A stretch of DNA of 64,000 bases. It comes from JAFDZV01 sp035549015 (GTDB lineage Bacteria > Bacteroidota > Ignavibacteria > OLB7). The notes beneath the pieces were generated by a model, which saw only the letters and a program-made list of their open reading frames with translations, was not told the DNA's origin and did no database searches. This document shows positions 8,897 through 17,529 of the stretch, in pieces (position 1 is the first letter of the stretch; every line of letters starts with the position of its first letter). The stretch is from NCBI GenBank assembly GCA_035549015.1, contig DASZRW010000029.1, positions 1 to 64,000 of the forward strand. Reading direction: 5' to 3'. The position numbers were made by a program, and so were the translations under genes.

Positions 8897-11026
8897 CTAG
8901 AAGCGCATCGTCTTCTCGATGCTCGCCGCAATGCTTCCGGGAGTGGGGACAACGGACTCCATCAGCCCGGGGTTGTACGGGATCGGGCAATCCGCCGTGG
9001 CGAGCCGTTCGATTGGGGCATCGAGCCAGGCAAACGCATCCTGCGTGATCGTTGCCGTGATCTCCGCACCGAAGCCGCACGTCCAGTTGTCCTCGTGCAC
9101 CACGATGCAGCGATTGGTCTTGCGAACGGAGCGGAGCACGGCCTCGCGATCCCACGGCACAACCGTGCGCAGGTCCAGCACCTCCACGCTTGCGCTGGTC
9201 ATCGAAGCGGCCTCGAGCGCACGGTGTACGGTCTCCCCCCATGTCACGATCGTGACGTCGGTTCCCTCCTTCACCACATTCGCAACGCCGAAGGGAATCA
9301 TGAAGTCCCCGCCGGGATAGGGGCGCCGTCCCTCCTTGGTATCGAGGAGGCCGCGATGTTCGAAGAAGAACGTTGGATCGTTGCCGCGCAGTGCCGTGCG
9401 CAGCAGGCCCACGGCATCGGCGGCATTCGAGGGATAGGCGATGCGCCAGCCGATGAGGTGCGCATAGATGGCCTCGCCGGAGACCGAGTGCCACGGGTCA
9501 CCGGTCTTCTTGCCGAATCCCACCGGGATGCGCACCACCATCGGCGCGGCGAACGTTCCTGCAGTGCGCCAGCGCATGGTGCCGCAGTCGTTGATCTGTT
9601 CGTGCGCGGGATCGGCATACTTGCGGAACTGGATCTCCGGCACCGGCACCAGGCCGGCCATCGCCATTCCAACGGAGCGTCCGATGATCCCCTCTTCGCT
9701 GAGCGACGTATCGAACACGCGTGCCTCGCCGAAGCGGCTCTGCATGTCGATGGTTGCGCCATGCACCCCTCCCTTCAGGCCCACATCCTCGCCGAAGACG
9801 AGCATGCGGTTGTTGCGTGCGAGCTCCTCGTTCAAGGTCTGCCGTACGGCATCCACCAGATTCATGCGCGGGCCGCTCTGGTTCGGTTCATGCGATCCCC
9901 GGAGCGTTGCGGCAACTGCCTCCTCGCCGATCTCCGGCATCATGCCGCCAACGCGCTGCGGGCTCCCCGCCTCGTAGAAGACATTGTCGCGGGCATGACC
10001 CGGATCCGGGTGCGGGGCCGCCAGCGCCCGCTCCGCGGCTGCCTCCACCTCGGCGTTTGCTTCCGCCTCGAGAGCGGCCCACTCCTCCGCGGTGAGGATC
10101 TCCTGCGAGATCATGAAGTCGCGCACCTTCGGCAGCGGATCGTCGGCGCGTTCACGCTCCAGGAGGTCGGCCGGCTTGTAGGCCTGCGTGTCCACGAACG
10201 AATGGCCGCTCAACCGCGGCACATTGAGATGCAGCAGCACCGGTCCCTCACCGGAACGAACGCGCGCAACGGCATCGCCGATGAGAGCGGAGGTGGTAAG
10301 CGGATCGGTGCCGGTGCCGCTCGCGATATGAAGGTTCTTGAACGATGCCAGGTTCTCCGCAATGCTCGCGCCGGGAGTTTGAAATCTGCTCGGCACGGAG
10401 ATGCCGTATCCGTTGTCCTCGATGAAGAAGAGAAAGGGGAGCTTCCCCGTTGTGACGATGTTCAGCGCGGCCCAGAAGCCGTTCGTTGCACACGATCCGT
10501 CGCCGCCGAGCGCTGCGGCAATTGCGCCGTTCCAATCGTTCTGCCGGAGTACTTCCGCCCGGTAGCGGATGGCCTGTGCCCATCCGGACGCGGGTGTGTA
10601 CTGGGCTCCAACGTCGCCGCTGGTTGGAAGTACCGTGGCGCCGCCGCGCGAGGGGAGGTTGTGTACGACGCCGATGTCGCGCCCCTCGGAGACGCCGCCG
10701 GAACGTCCCATGGTGCTGCGAAGCGCCTCCTCCGGCGTAAGCCCCTGCGTAAGCACGAACGGACGCGAACGATAGTAGAGCCCTGCGGCATCGTGCGGAT
10801 GCTGCATGGCGAGGCCGAGAAGGATCTGCGCCAGGTCGTGGCCGCGTGAAGAGAACTGATAGGTGACGAAACCGCCCGGCACCAGACGTTGCTCTTCGGT
10901 CCGGTCCAGCGCGCGCGATACCAGCATCAGCCGTGCAACGCGCCGCCAGTCCACACCGCCGGTCTCCGCCGAAGCGATCGTGTTGTTCAACTCCTTTTCG
11001 GGGTTCGCTGTCTTGTTCTTCGCCAT
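8897..11026 (-). CDS. 2-oxoacid (branched-chain type) dehydrogenase E1, fused alpha and beta subunits
   Basis: 709 residues. Thiamine-diphosphate-dependent decarboxylase component of a 2-oxoacid dehydrogenase complex, most like 2-oxoisovalerate dehydrogenase. Residues 1-340 or so are the alpha subunit: GDGSCATNGFWAALNI, then N in EDNGYGIS, forms the TPP/Mg motif, and G-R-S-G-G-V-S-E-G precedes it. The C-terminal half is the beta subunit: MNLVDAVRQTLNEELARN, FGEDVG, and a transketolase C-terminal domain with VEVLDLRTVVPWDREAV and DNWTCGFGAEI. Fused alpha/beta forms are known in Bacteroidota. No E2 or E3 gene lies nearby. The start at ATG 11026 begins MAKNKTANPE; the longer upstream frame is Pro/His-rich and unlikely. 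Confidence 0.9.
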   Translation of the reverse strand: MAKNKTANPEKELNNTIASAETGGVDWRRVARLMLVSRALDRTEEQRLVPGGFVTYQFSSRGHDLAQILLGLAMQHPHDAAGLYYRSRPFVLTQGLTPEEALRSTMGRSGGVSEGRDIGVVHNLPSRGGATVLPTSGDVGAQYTPASGWAQAIRYRAEVLRQNDWNGAIAAALGGDGSCATNGFWAALNIVTTGKLPFLFFIEDNGYGISVPSRFQTPGASIAENLASFKNLHIASGTGTDPLTTSALIGDAVARVRSGEGPVLLHLNVPRLSGHSFVDTQAYKPADLLERERADDPLPKVRDFMISQEILTAEEWAALEAEANAEVEAAAERALAAPHPDPGHARDNVFYEAGSPQRVGGMMPEIGEEAVAATLRGSHEPNQSGPRMNLVDAVRQTLNEELARNNRMLVFGEDVGLKGGVHGATIDMQSRFGEARVFDTSLSEEGIIGRSVGMAMAGLVPVPEIQFRKYADPAHEQINDCGTMRWRTAGTFAAPMVVRIPVGFGKKTGDPWHSVSGEAIYAHLIGWRIAYPSNAADAVGLLRTALRGNDPTFFFEHRGLLDTKEGRRPYPGGDFMIPFGVANVVKEGTDVTIVTWGETVHRALEAASMTSASVEVLDLRTVVPWDREAVLRSVRKTNRCIVVHEDNWTCGFGAEITATITQDAFAWLDAPIERLATADCPIPYNPGLMESVVPTPGSIAASIEKTMRF

Positions 11027-11085
11027 GTGATCTATTGAAACGGGGATGTTGAATAGCCGTGCGGAATGTATCGTACTGAAGAGAG

Positions 11086-11093
11086 CAAAGATA
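11086..11093 (-). promoter_or_regulatory. candidate Bacteroidota-type -7 box (TATCTTTG) for the E1 gene
   Basis: On the minus strand the sequence reads TATCTTTG, matching the TAnnTTTG -7 consensus, about 60 bases before the E1 start. No convincing -33 TTTG is seen at the right distance. Confidence 0.35.
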
Positions 11094-11214
11094 GGGATTT
11101 GCCGAACGCCGGTGGTCCGGGCTATGTGCGGGGAGTGGTGGGCGGGTCGAGAATGCCGGCATGGTGGAAGGAGGATCCGCCGGGGGTGGTTCCGGCACGA
11201 TGGCGCGTGGGGGT

Positions 11215-11259
11215 GATGGCGCACGGTGCGATGGCACACGGTGTGATGGTGCACGGCGG
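11215..11259. repeat. 15-base tandem repeat, three copies
   Basis: Three adjacent imperfect 15-base units (first GATGGCGCACGGTGC) lie between the end of the DoxX gene and the start of the E1 gene, in a G-rich low-complexity patch (about 11130-11290). Both neighbouring genes run on the minus strand, so the repeat is within the leader or spacer of E1. Confidence 0.75.
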
Positions 11260-11318
11260 GAGTTTGCCGGCGGGGGCGCATTTGCATGGAGGCGGCTCCG
11301 CCGGCTGGCTCCGTCACA

Positions 11319-11819
11319 TCATGTCGTACGTGTGGCCGCGATGCGGCGGCCAGTACGTTCGATCCGCTGTGCGATCAACCCGTCGAGCGATGCCGCGCCG
11401 CTTCCTCTGATCATGATGACAAGGGCGATCGCAACGAAGAGGATGTGATACTCGAAGCCTTCTCCCTTGAGCTGGCCGCCCCAGTTCATGAAGAAGCCCA
11501 CGTTGATATGCGTTGTCATCACCGCTACCACCATTACGCACGCAGTGCCGAACGCCGCGATGCGCCCCAGGAAGCCGCCGATCAGCGCCAGACCTCCGAA
11601 GAATTCCGCGATGATCGCAAGCCATCCGAGGAGCGTGGGGATGCCGAGCGATGCGAAGTAGGCCAGTGTGCCGTCGGGGCCGTAGCCTCCAAACGCGCCG
11701 AGGAGTTTCTGGGCTCCGTGCGGAAGGATAACGATGCCGATGGCCAGCCGGAGGATAAGCAGGATGACGTCATCCTGTGTGTTGAACAGCCTGGTTCCAC
11801 GTGCCGATGTGTCGTTCAT
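11319..11819 (-). CDS. DoxX family membrane protein
   Basis: 166 residues with four predicted membrane helices (around LILRLAIGIVILPHG, LLGWLAIIAEFFGGLALIGG, AFGTACVMVVAVM and HILFVAIALVIMI). PHGAQKLLGAFGG and the second helix match the DoxX/DoxD-like quinone-associated family, often induced by quinone or oxidative stress in other bacteria. ATG 11819 is preceded by GAGGTG on the minus strand. A perfect 12-base palindrome 60 bases upstream is shared with the marR-type gene at 11933-12412, which implies that regulator controls it. Its exact reaction is not established. Confidence 0.88.
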   Translation of the reverse strand: MNDTSARGTRLFNTQDDVILLILRLAIGIVILPHGAQKLLGAFGGYGPDGTLAYFASLGIPTLLGWLAIIAEFFGGLALIGGFLGRIAAFGTACVMVVAVMTTHINVGFFMNWGGQLKGEGFEYHILFVAIALVIMIRGSGAASLDGLIAQRIERTGRRIAATRTT

Positions 11820-11879
11820 GAGTCACCTCGTGTTGATCGATGCTCCCATGGGAGCGGGATCTGTTTGTCTGGTCGTATG

Positions 11880-11891
11880 TTGATTAATCAA
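11880..11891 (-). promoter_or_regulatory. palindromic operator upstream of doxX-like gene
   Basis: TTGATTAATCAA is a perfect 12-base palindrome. On the plus strand it is followed by GTATT. The only other such element seen is TTGACTAGTCAA followed by the same GTATT in front of the MarR-type gene, differing at two symmetric positions. It is probably a binding site for that regulator. Confidence 0.7.
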
Positions 11892-11932
11892 GTATTTGGA
11901 TAAGCGTCTCTCTCCGCTCCGATGCCGGGTGC

Positions 11933-12412
11933 TTACGCGGCGCAGGCGGCGCGAACCGCGTCGAGGGAGCGAATGAACCCGTCGAGCTGCTCCGGGCTCA
12001 GTCCGGCAAGCGCTGCCAGATCGGCATCGTTCACCGGGGCGTCGAGTGCCTCCACCAGGCGCAGGCCCTCCTTGGTAATGGCGCACTGTACCTGCCGCCG
12101 GTCCGTGCTCTGGCGCGTCCGTTTCACGAGATTCTTTTTCTCGAGCCGGTCCAGCATGCGGGTAACGCCCGGCGCCTCCTCGATCATTCGCTCGCCGATT
12201 TCCATCGTTGGAAGCGCGCCGCCAGCTCCTCTGAGGATGCGCAGCACGTTGTACTGCTGAAGCGTGATGCCGTGGGGATCAACCACGCTCGAGAGGTGGC
12301 GGCGTAGAACGTCGGTGGTGCGCAGCAATGCCACAATCGCCTCCTGCTCCCGGTTGGCAAACGGACGCGACTGCTTGATTTCCTGCTGTACGGCGCTGGC
12401 TCTGCTTTTCAT
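11933..12412 (-). CDS. MarR family transcriptional regulator
   Basis: 159 residues. A winged-helix repressor: N-terminal dimer helix (EQEAIVALLRTTDVLRRHL), LSSVVDPHGITLQQYNVLRI, recognition helix region TMEIGERMIEEAPGVTRMLD and wing KKNLVKRTRQSTDRRQVQ with the conserved D-R-R. ATG 12412 begins only about 7 bases after an excellent -10 box (TATCTT), so the message may be leaderless; no Shine-Dalgarno is present. A palindrome overlapping the -35 region suggests autorepression, and a matching palindrome in front of the DoxX gene immediately downstream suggests a two-gene regulon. MarR proteins linked to DoxX typically answer quinones or phenolics; the inducer here is inferred only. Confidence 0.9.
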   Translation of the reverse strand: MKSRASAVQQEIKQSRPFANREQEAIVALLRTTDVLRRHLSSVVDPHGITLQQYNVLRILRGAGGALPTMEIGERMIEEAPGVTRMLDRLEKKNLVKRTRQSTDRRQVQCAITKEGLRLVEALDAPVNDADLAALAGLSPEQLDGFIRSLDAVRAACAA

Positions 12413-12417
12413 GCGGG

Positions 12418-12448
12418 CAAAGATAGCACCGAATGGTTGACTAGTCAA
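12418..12448 (-). promoter_or_regulatory. promoter of the MarR gene with overlapping operator
   Basis: Read on the minus strand: TTGACT (12448-12443), exactly 17 bases, TATCTT (12425-12420). It fits the classical -35/-10 pattern, and TTG-N20-TATCTTTG fits the Bacteroidota -33/-7 pattern. The -35 is embedded in the perfect palindrome TTGACTAGTCAA (12437-12448), so a bound repressor would block polymerase. The predicted first transcribed base is within 1-2 bases of the ATG. Confidence 0.75.
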
Positions 12449-13017
12449 GTATTCACTTTGCGAAACCGACCTCTTCTCCGACAAGGCGGAGTCGGGGAAA
12501 AACGGAGGAATCGCGCGATACGATATAGCCGTTATTCCTCATGAAATCTTGATTCCCATTCGCCGGGCAAAGCGGGTATATTCGCCCGCTAACTCCTCGA
12601 CGCTGAATGATCAATTCGGCGTCCGCTTGCCGCAAATTGTCGTCCCGGAACAACCGTATTGCTGTTATGGCACATCGATGTGCACACACGCTCACGGAGC
12701 GCGCGTCGTCTATGCAGTGCAGGCAGGGATCCGGCTCCAGTGATGAATGAGGTCAGCGGCAAAAACGATAGAGCCCTCATAATAAGTCAGCCAACCCAGC
12801 CGGAATACGAACGCCGGATTGAGACACTCCGCGAGCGTAACGAGAAGTGCTCGATGCACCTGGCACTGAGCTCTTCTCGATGCGGTCCCCGGTTCCCTCG
12901 TCCTCTGTGCGATCGTCTGCCGGACTAGCACAACAGCCCTCTCATGCATGCCGAGCCTGCGCCGGCCACTGGTTGCCGCAGGGAGGCAGCACGCAATTCT
13001 GTTAGGAGAACCGCTCC
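12449..13017 (+). other. intergenic region and leader of the ribonucleotide reductase gene
   Basis: About 570 bases with no supported gene. Most of it probably belongs to the control region of the downstream B12-dependent reductase. A TATATTCG box lies near 12570. GGCCACTG and GGGAGGCAG near 12963-12989 faintly recall cobalamin-riboswitch segments, but the whole motif is not there. AGGAG at about 13004-13008 is the ribosome site. Confidence 0.45.
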
Positions 13018-16000
13018 ATGAAGATCAACCGCCGCTTTACGAAGACAGGCCAGAACGTGTATGACATGTTCGACTACACGTACCGTTCCTCCGTTCTCCG
13101 GAACCCCGATGGATCGGTTGTCTTCGAGATGCGCAACATCGAAGTTCCTGCGGCGTGGTCGCAGGTGGCCACAGACATTCTTGCACAGAAGTACTTCCGC
13201 AAGGCGGGCGTTCCCCGGTTCGATGAGAAGGGGGAGCCGGTAACGGACGAGAACGGCAGGCCGGTGCTCGGTCCGGAGACGAGCGTGCGCCAGGTTGTTC
13301 ATCGTCTCGCCGGATGCTGGGCTCAGTGGGGAAAGGATCACGGCTACTTCGACAGCGACGAGGACGCTGCGGCGTTCTACGATGAGAACGCATTCATGCT
13401 CCTGAAGCAGATGGCCGCTCCCAACTCGCCGCAGTGGTTCAATACCGGCCTGGCCTTTGCCTACAACATTACCGGCCCTGCGCAGGGGCACTACTACGTT
13501 GATCCGGTAACCGGCAAGCTTCATCGCTCCACCGATGCCTATACGCATCCCCAGCCTCATGCATGCTTCATCCAGTCGGTCAATGACGATCTGGTGAACG
13601 AGGGAGGCATCTTCGATCTGGTGACGAGGGAGGCGCGCATCTTCAAGTACGGGAGCGGCACCGGCTCCAATTTCTCCGCGCTGAGAGCGGGCGGCGAGCC
13701 TCTCTCCGGTGGCGGTGTATCCTCCGGTCTGATGTCGTTCCTCAAAGTGGCCGATCGCGCTGCCGGCGCCGTCAAGTCCGGCGGCACCACGCGCCGCGCC
13801 GCCAAGATGGTGATCCTCAACGCCGATCATCCGGACATCGAGACCTTCATCGATTGGAAGGTGATCGAGGAGCAGAAGGTTGCCGCTCTTGTTGCCGGCT
13901 CCAAGGTCTGCAACCTCTTCCTCAACGAGATCATGCACGTTGCGGCCTCCGAGGGGCCGGACTATACGCAGCCGGGAACAACCCTGCACTCGCTTGTGCA
14001 GCGCGCGTTGAATCGCGGCGTGCCGATGAACTATATCGTTCGTGCGCTGGCACTGGTGGAGCAGGGATACGATGAGTTCGATTTCGATACCTACGATACG
14101 CACTACGAGGGGGATGCCTACGTGACGGTATCGGGGCAGAACTCGAACAACACGGTTCGCGTCACCAACGACTTCATGCATGCGGTCGAGAACGATGGGA
14201 AGTGGGATCTGGTTCGCCGTACCGACGGCACGGTGGCTCGTACAATGCGTGCGCGCTACCTCTGGGACAAGATCAACATGGCCGCATGGGGGAGCGCCGA
14301 TCCCGGGCTCCAGTTCCATACCACGATCAACGAGTGGCATACCTGCCCGGCCGACGGTGAGATCAACGCCAGCAATCCCTGCTCGGAATACATGTTCCTC
14401 GATGACACGGCATGCAATCTGGCAAGCATCAACCTGGCGCATTTCTACGATGCCGAGACGCGTACGTTCGACACCGAGGCCTTCAGGCATGCATGCCATA
14501 TCTGGACGGTGGTGCTGGAGATCTCCGTGCTGATGGCGCAGTTCCCGTCGCAGTTGATTGCGCAGAAGAGCTACGACTTCCGCACGCTCGGCCTGGGATA
14601 CGCCAACCTGGGGACCGTGCTCATGATGGCCGGCATCCCGTACGATTCCGATGAGGGGCGTACCTGGGCTGCCGCGATAACCGCCATCATGACCGGTGAG
14701 GCCTATGCAACATCTGCGGAGCTGGCCGCGGAGCTGGATCCGTTTCCCGCCTACGACCGGAACGCCAAGAGCATGCTGCGCGTGATTGCGAACCACCGGC
14801 GTGCGGCCTACAACGCGCCTTCCAGTGAGTACGAGGGGCTGACGATCACTCCGGTGGGAATCGAGCACGAGATCTGCCCCGAGAACATTTCCGCGGCGGC
14901 GCGCGAATGCTGGGACCGTGCGCTGGAGCTGGGTACGAAGTACGGCTATCGCAATGCGCAGGTAACCGTGCTTGCGCCAACCGGCACGATTGGCCTGGTC
15001 ATGGATTGCGATACCACCGGCATCGAACCGGACTTCGCCATCGTGAAGTTCAAGAAGCTCGCCGGAGGCGGATACTTCAAGATCGTGAACCAGTCCGTGC
15101 CGAAGGCTCTTCATGCGCTGGGGTACTCCGATGCGGAGATCATCGAGATCGAGCGCTACATCAAGGGGCATGGCACGCTGGTTGGATGCCCGGTGATCAA
15201 CAGTGCCAGCCTGAAGGAGTGCGGCTTCACGCAGGAGAAGATCGATGCGATCGAGGCGCAGCTGGATGGCGTGTTCGATATCAAGTTCGCGTTCAACAAG
15301 TGGACGCTGGGGGAGGAGTTCCTGCGTGGTCTCGGGATTACCGAGGAGCAGATGAACGATCCGATGTTCGATCTCCTTACCGCATTCGGATTCACCGCGC
15401 AGCAGATCGAGGAGGCGAACCGGTATGTCTGCGGCACGATGACGATCGAGGGGGCGCCTGGCCTGAATGAGGAACATCTCCCCGTGTTCGACTGCGCGAA
15501 CAAGTGCGGCAAGTACGGTCAGCGCTACATCGACTACATGGGGCATGTGCGGATGATGGCCGCCGCGCAGCCGTTCATCTCCGGCGCCATTTCCAAGACG
15601 ATCAACATGCCGGGCCATGCCACGGTCGGTGAAGTGGCCCGTGTGTACACGGAGTCCTGGAACCTGATGCTGAAGGCGATCGCACTCTACCGCGACGGAT
15701 CCAAGCTGTCGCAGCCGCTCAACTCCACCAGCGGCACGGATCTGGTGGAGGAGGTTCGCATCAGCGATCTGGTGGGGGACGAGGATGATTGGAACGAGAA
15801 CATCGGCCCCGCGCAGGTGCACGAGCGCATTGTGGAGAAGGTCTATCACCGCGCGGAGCGCCGCCGTCTGCCCAAGCGCCGTCACGGCTTCGTTCGCGAG
15901 GCTACCGTTGGCGGCCACAAGGTGTTCCTGCGCACGGGAGAGTACGAGGATGGAACGCTGGGTGAGATCTTCATCGACATGTACAAGGAGGGGGCGAGCT

Positions 16001-16539
16001 TCAAGGGGCTGATGAACTGCTTCGCCGTGCTTGCCTCCAAGGCGCTGCAGTACGGTATGCCGCTGGAGAAGATGGTGGACACGTTTACCTTCACCCGCTT
16101 CGAGCCGGCCGGACCGGTGTTCGGGCACGAAGCGATCAAAAACGCAACGTCCATCATCGACTACGTGTTCCGCGCAATCGGCTACGAGTACCTTGGGCGC
16201 GAGGACTTCATCCATGTGAAGGCCGTTGATGAATCGAACACGATGGAGTCGCGTAACGGCGCCGGCGAAGCCCGCAACGGCGGCGAGTCGCATGTCAACG
16301 GCAACGGAAAGCTGAAGCTCTCCCCCGGGCAGGAACTCTACACCAAACAGTCGCGTGCGGTGGACACCACGGTTGCGCCTCCTGTGCGCCCGCTGGGCGA
16401 GAACCAGAAGAAGGTGATGACCGCCAAGGCTCAGGGGTATACCGGCGAACAGTGCGGTAACTGCGGGTCGATGCGCGTGAAGCAGAACGGCGCGTGCCAT
16501 GTCTGCGAGGACTGCGGCACCACGAGCGGCTGCTCGTGA
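13018..16539 (+). CDS. nrdJ: adenosylcobalamin-dependent (class II) ribonucleotide reductase
   Basis: 1173 residues. Reduces ribonucleotides to deoxyribonucleotides using a B12-generated thiyl radical, so it needs no oxygen or partner subunit. Active-site residues are visible: redox cysteine C183 (HACFIQS), TGSNFSALR, N453-P-C455-S-E457 (radical cysteine and glutamate) and second redox cysteine C466 (ACNLASINL), 11 residues after C455 as in the T. maritima enzyme. PTGTIGLVMDCDTTGIEPD follows. The C-terminus has the cysteine-rich tail (CGNCGS, then CHVCEDCGTTSGCS) that reduces the active site or binds zinc. ATG 13018 has AGGAG at good spacing. A strong hairpin at 16623 closes the unit. A very long antisense frame exists but is a codon-bias shadow. 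Confidence 0.96.
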   Translation: MKINRRFTKTGQNVYDMFDYTYRSSVLRNPDGSVVFEMRNIEVPAAWSQVATDILAQKYFRKAGVPRFDEKGEPVTDENGRPVLGPETSVRQVVHRLAGCWAQWGKDHGYFDSDEDAAAFYDENAFMLLKQMAAPNSPQWFNTGLAFAYNITGPAQGHYYVDPVTGKLHRSTDAYTHPQPHACFIQSVNDDLVNEGGIFDLVTREARIFKYGSGTGSNFSALRAGGEPLSGGGVSSGLMSFLKVADRAAGAVKSGGTTRRAAKMVILNADHPDIETFIDWKVIEEQKVAALVAGSKVCNLFLNEIMHVAASEGPDYTQPGTTLHSLVQRALNRGVPMNYIVRALALVEQGYDEFDFDTYDTHYEGDAYVTVSGQNSNNTVRVTNDFMHAVENDGKWDLVRRTDGTVARTMRARYLWDKINMAAWGSADPGLQFHTTINEWHTCPADGEINASNPCSEYMFLDDTACNLASINLAHFYDAETRTFDTEAFRHACHIWTVVLEISVLMAQFPSQLIAQKSYDFRTLGLGYANLGTVLMMAGIPYDSDEGRTWAAAITAIMTGEAYATSAELAAELDPFPAYDRNAKSMLRVIANHRRAAYNAPSSEYEGLTITPVGIEHEICPENISAAARECWDRALELGTKYGYRNAQVTVLAPTGTIGLVMDCDTTGIEPDFAIVKFKKLAGGGYFKIVNQSVPKALHALGYSDAEIIEIERYIKGHGTLVGCPVINSASLKECGFTQEKIDAIEAQLDGVFDIKFAFNKWTLGEEFLRGLGITEEQMNDPMFDLLTAFGFTAQQIEEANRYVCGTMTIEGAPGLNEEHLPVFDCANKCGKYGQRYIDYMGHVRMMAAAQPFISGAISKTINMPGHATVGEVARVYTESWNLMLKAIALYRDGSKLSQPLNSTSGTDLVEEVRISDLVGDEDDWNENIGPAQVHERIVEKVYHRAERRRLPKRRHGFVREATVGGHKVFLRTGEYEDGTLGEIFIDMYKEGASFKGLMNCFAVLASKALQYGMPLEKMVDTFTFTRFEPAGPVFGHEAIKNATSIIDYVFRAIGYEYLGREDFIHVKAVDESNTMESRNGAGEARNGGESHVNGNGKLKLSPGQELYTKQSRAVDTTVAPPVRPLGENQKKVMTAKAQGYTGEQCGNCGSMRVKQNGACHVCEDCGTTSGCS

Positions 16540-16622
16540 ACGGTTGCCCGTGAGCATCGGACCGATGAAGGCTCACCGAATGAATTGCTCCTGATGGCAT
16601 GACCGACGCATGCCCGCAACAC

Positions 16623-16658
16623 ACGACGGGGAGGCGAAGAAATTCGCTTCCCCGTTGT
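16623..16658 (+). terminator. hairpin terminator after nrdJ
   Basis: 16-base arms (ACGACGGGGAGGCGAA and its near complement) around a GAAA loop, 84 bases after the reductase stop. Only a few T residues follow. The remaining bases up to 16946 show no gene. Confidence 0.65.
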
Positions 16659-16946
16659 CATGACACACATATCGAATCGTGCGAATGTTGTCGCTCCTGT
16701 GATGCGAATTCAGTTTCCCGTGTCAGCATTGTACGAGCCATCTTCTACCGCATGCCGTGTATCGCACAACCGTATGGCTGGGAACCACAACGGAGGCAAT
16801 CACAGCTTCCTCGTTGCCATCGGTTCCCACGGCGTCAGCAGCAGTCGTTCCCAGCCGTGTGATGATTCGGAACCGCGGTGTGCTACGTAGATGCAGGATC
16901 GTGCTATCAAGAAAAACTCAACCTATAACAAACCACGGAAGACAAC

Positions 16947-17474
16947 ATGAACAACGCCTTTCGTCCCGTGGCAATCATTGCGGCGTTTCTACTCACCTTC
17001 TTCATGATCGGTTGCAACGGGTTCCTGGACCCAACCGGTCTTCTTGGAGGAGGGGGTGGCAACTCCGGCGGTGGTGGCAGGGACAGTCTGAACAATGGTG
17101 GCAATCACGGCGGTCCGAAGGACAGCCTGGGTGGCCATCATGGGGGTCCGCAGGATAGCCTGGGCGGCAATCACGGCGGTCCGAAGGACAGCCTGGGTGG
17201 TCATCAGGGCGGTCCGAACGACAGCCTGGGTGGTCATCACGGCGGCCCGAACGGTGGTGGCCCGGCCGACAGCCTGGGTGGCCATCGTGGCGGCCCGCCC
17301 GACAGCCTGGGTGGTCATCATGGTGGTCCGCCCGATAGCCTCGGCGGTCATCATGGCGGCCCGAACGGTGGTGGCCCGAACGGTGGCGGCCCGAACGGTG
17401 GCGGCCCGCATGGTCCGAATGACAGCCTCGGCCATCATGGTGGACCGCTCGACTCTCTCAAGCGTAATGGCTGA
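16947..17474 (+). CDS. His/Gly/Pro-rich repeat lipoprotein
   Basis: 175 residues. The N-terminus MNNAFRPVAIIAAFLLTFFM leads to a lipobox I-G-C at C23, so it is a predicted lipoprotein. After a Gly-rich spacer the mature chain is almost entirely tandem 11-residue units of the form GGHxGGPxDSL (nine units, with GGGPN fillers in the fifth and eighth). The His content suggests metal binding or an extended surface coat; these are inferences. The pattern is not the RTX nonapeptide, which places Asp differently. DNA repeats are in frame with clear third-base drift, showing selection on protein. A strong hairpin follows at 17493-17529. I know no matching family. Confidence 0.75.
   Translation: MNNAFRPVAIIAAFLLTFFMIGCNGFLDPTGLLGGGGGNSGGGGRDSLNNGGNHGGPKDSLGGHHGGPQDSLGGNHGGPKDSLGGHQGGPNDSLGGHHGGPNGGGPADSLGGHRGGPPDSLGGHHGGPPDSLGGHHGGPNGGGPNGGGPNGGGPHGPNDSLGHHGGPLDSLKRNG
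17098..17460 (+). repeat. 33-base coding tandem repeat (GGHxGGPxDSL units)
   Basis: Nine units of roughly 33 bases, some lengthened by 12-15 base GGGPN inserts, inside the lipoprotein gene. They would be prone to copy-number change between strains. Confidence 0.85.
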
Positions 17475-17492
17475 GAACGGTTAACGTCTCTT

Positions 17493-17529
17493 CCGATGGC
17501 AGCGTACCAGACGTCGGCGCTGCCATCGG
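17493..17529. terminator. perfect 12-base-stem hairpin
   Basis: CCGATGGCAGCG pairs with CGCTGCCATCGG around a 13-base loop, 18 bases after the repeat lipoprotein. No T tract. The following 380 bases, up to the rsmG stop, show no gene. Confidence 0.6.

Noticed and set aside
8828..10849. 673-codon plus-strand frame over the fused E1 gene, and similar long shadows at 55272-57146 and 61306-63252
   Set aside because: All lie opposite well-conserved genes and have composition typical of reverse-strand GC-rich shadows.
12960..13015. Possible cobalamin riboswitch before nrdJ (GGCCACTG, GGGAGGCAG, TTAGGAGAACC)
   Set aside because: The order is vaguely right but the B12-box and upstream core elements are missing and the total length is too short. 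A covariance-model search would be decisive.
12925..16557. 1210-codon antisense frame opposite nrdJ
   Set aside because: nrdJ is a certain gene with all active-site residues; the antisense has no family signature or ribosome site.
17098..17460. CRISPR-like array
   Set aside because: Repeats are 33 bases but are contiguous in-frame coding units with third-base drift, without unique spacers; no cas gene is present.
17098..17460. RTX calcium-binding nonapeptide repeats
   Set aside because: The unit is 11 residues, has His and Pro and lacks the GGxGxDxxx pattern.
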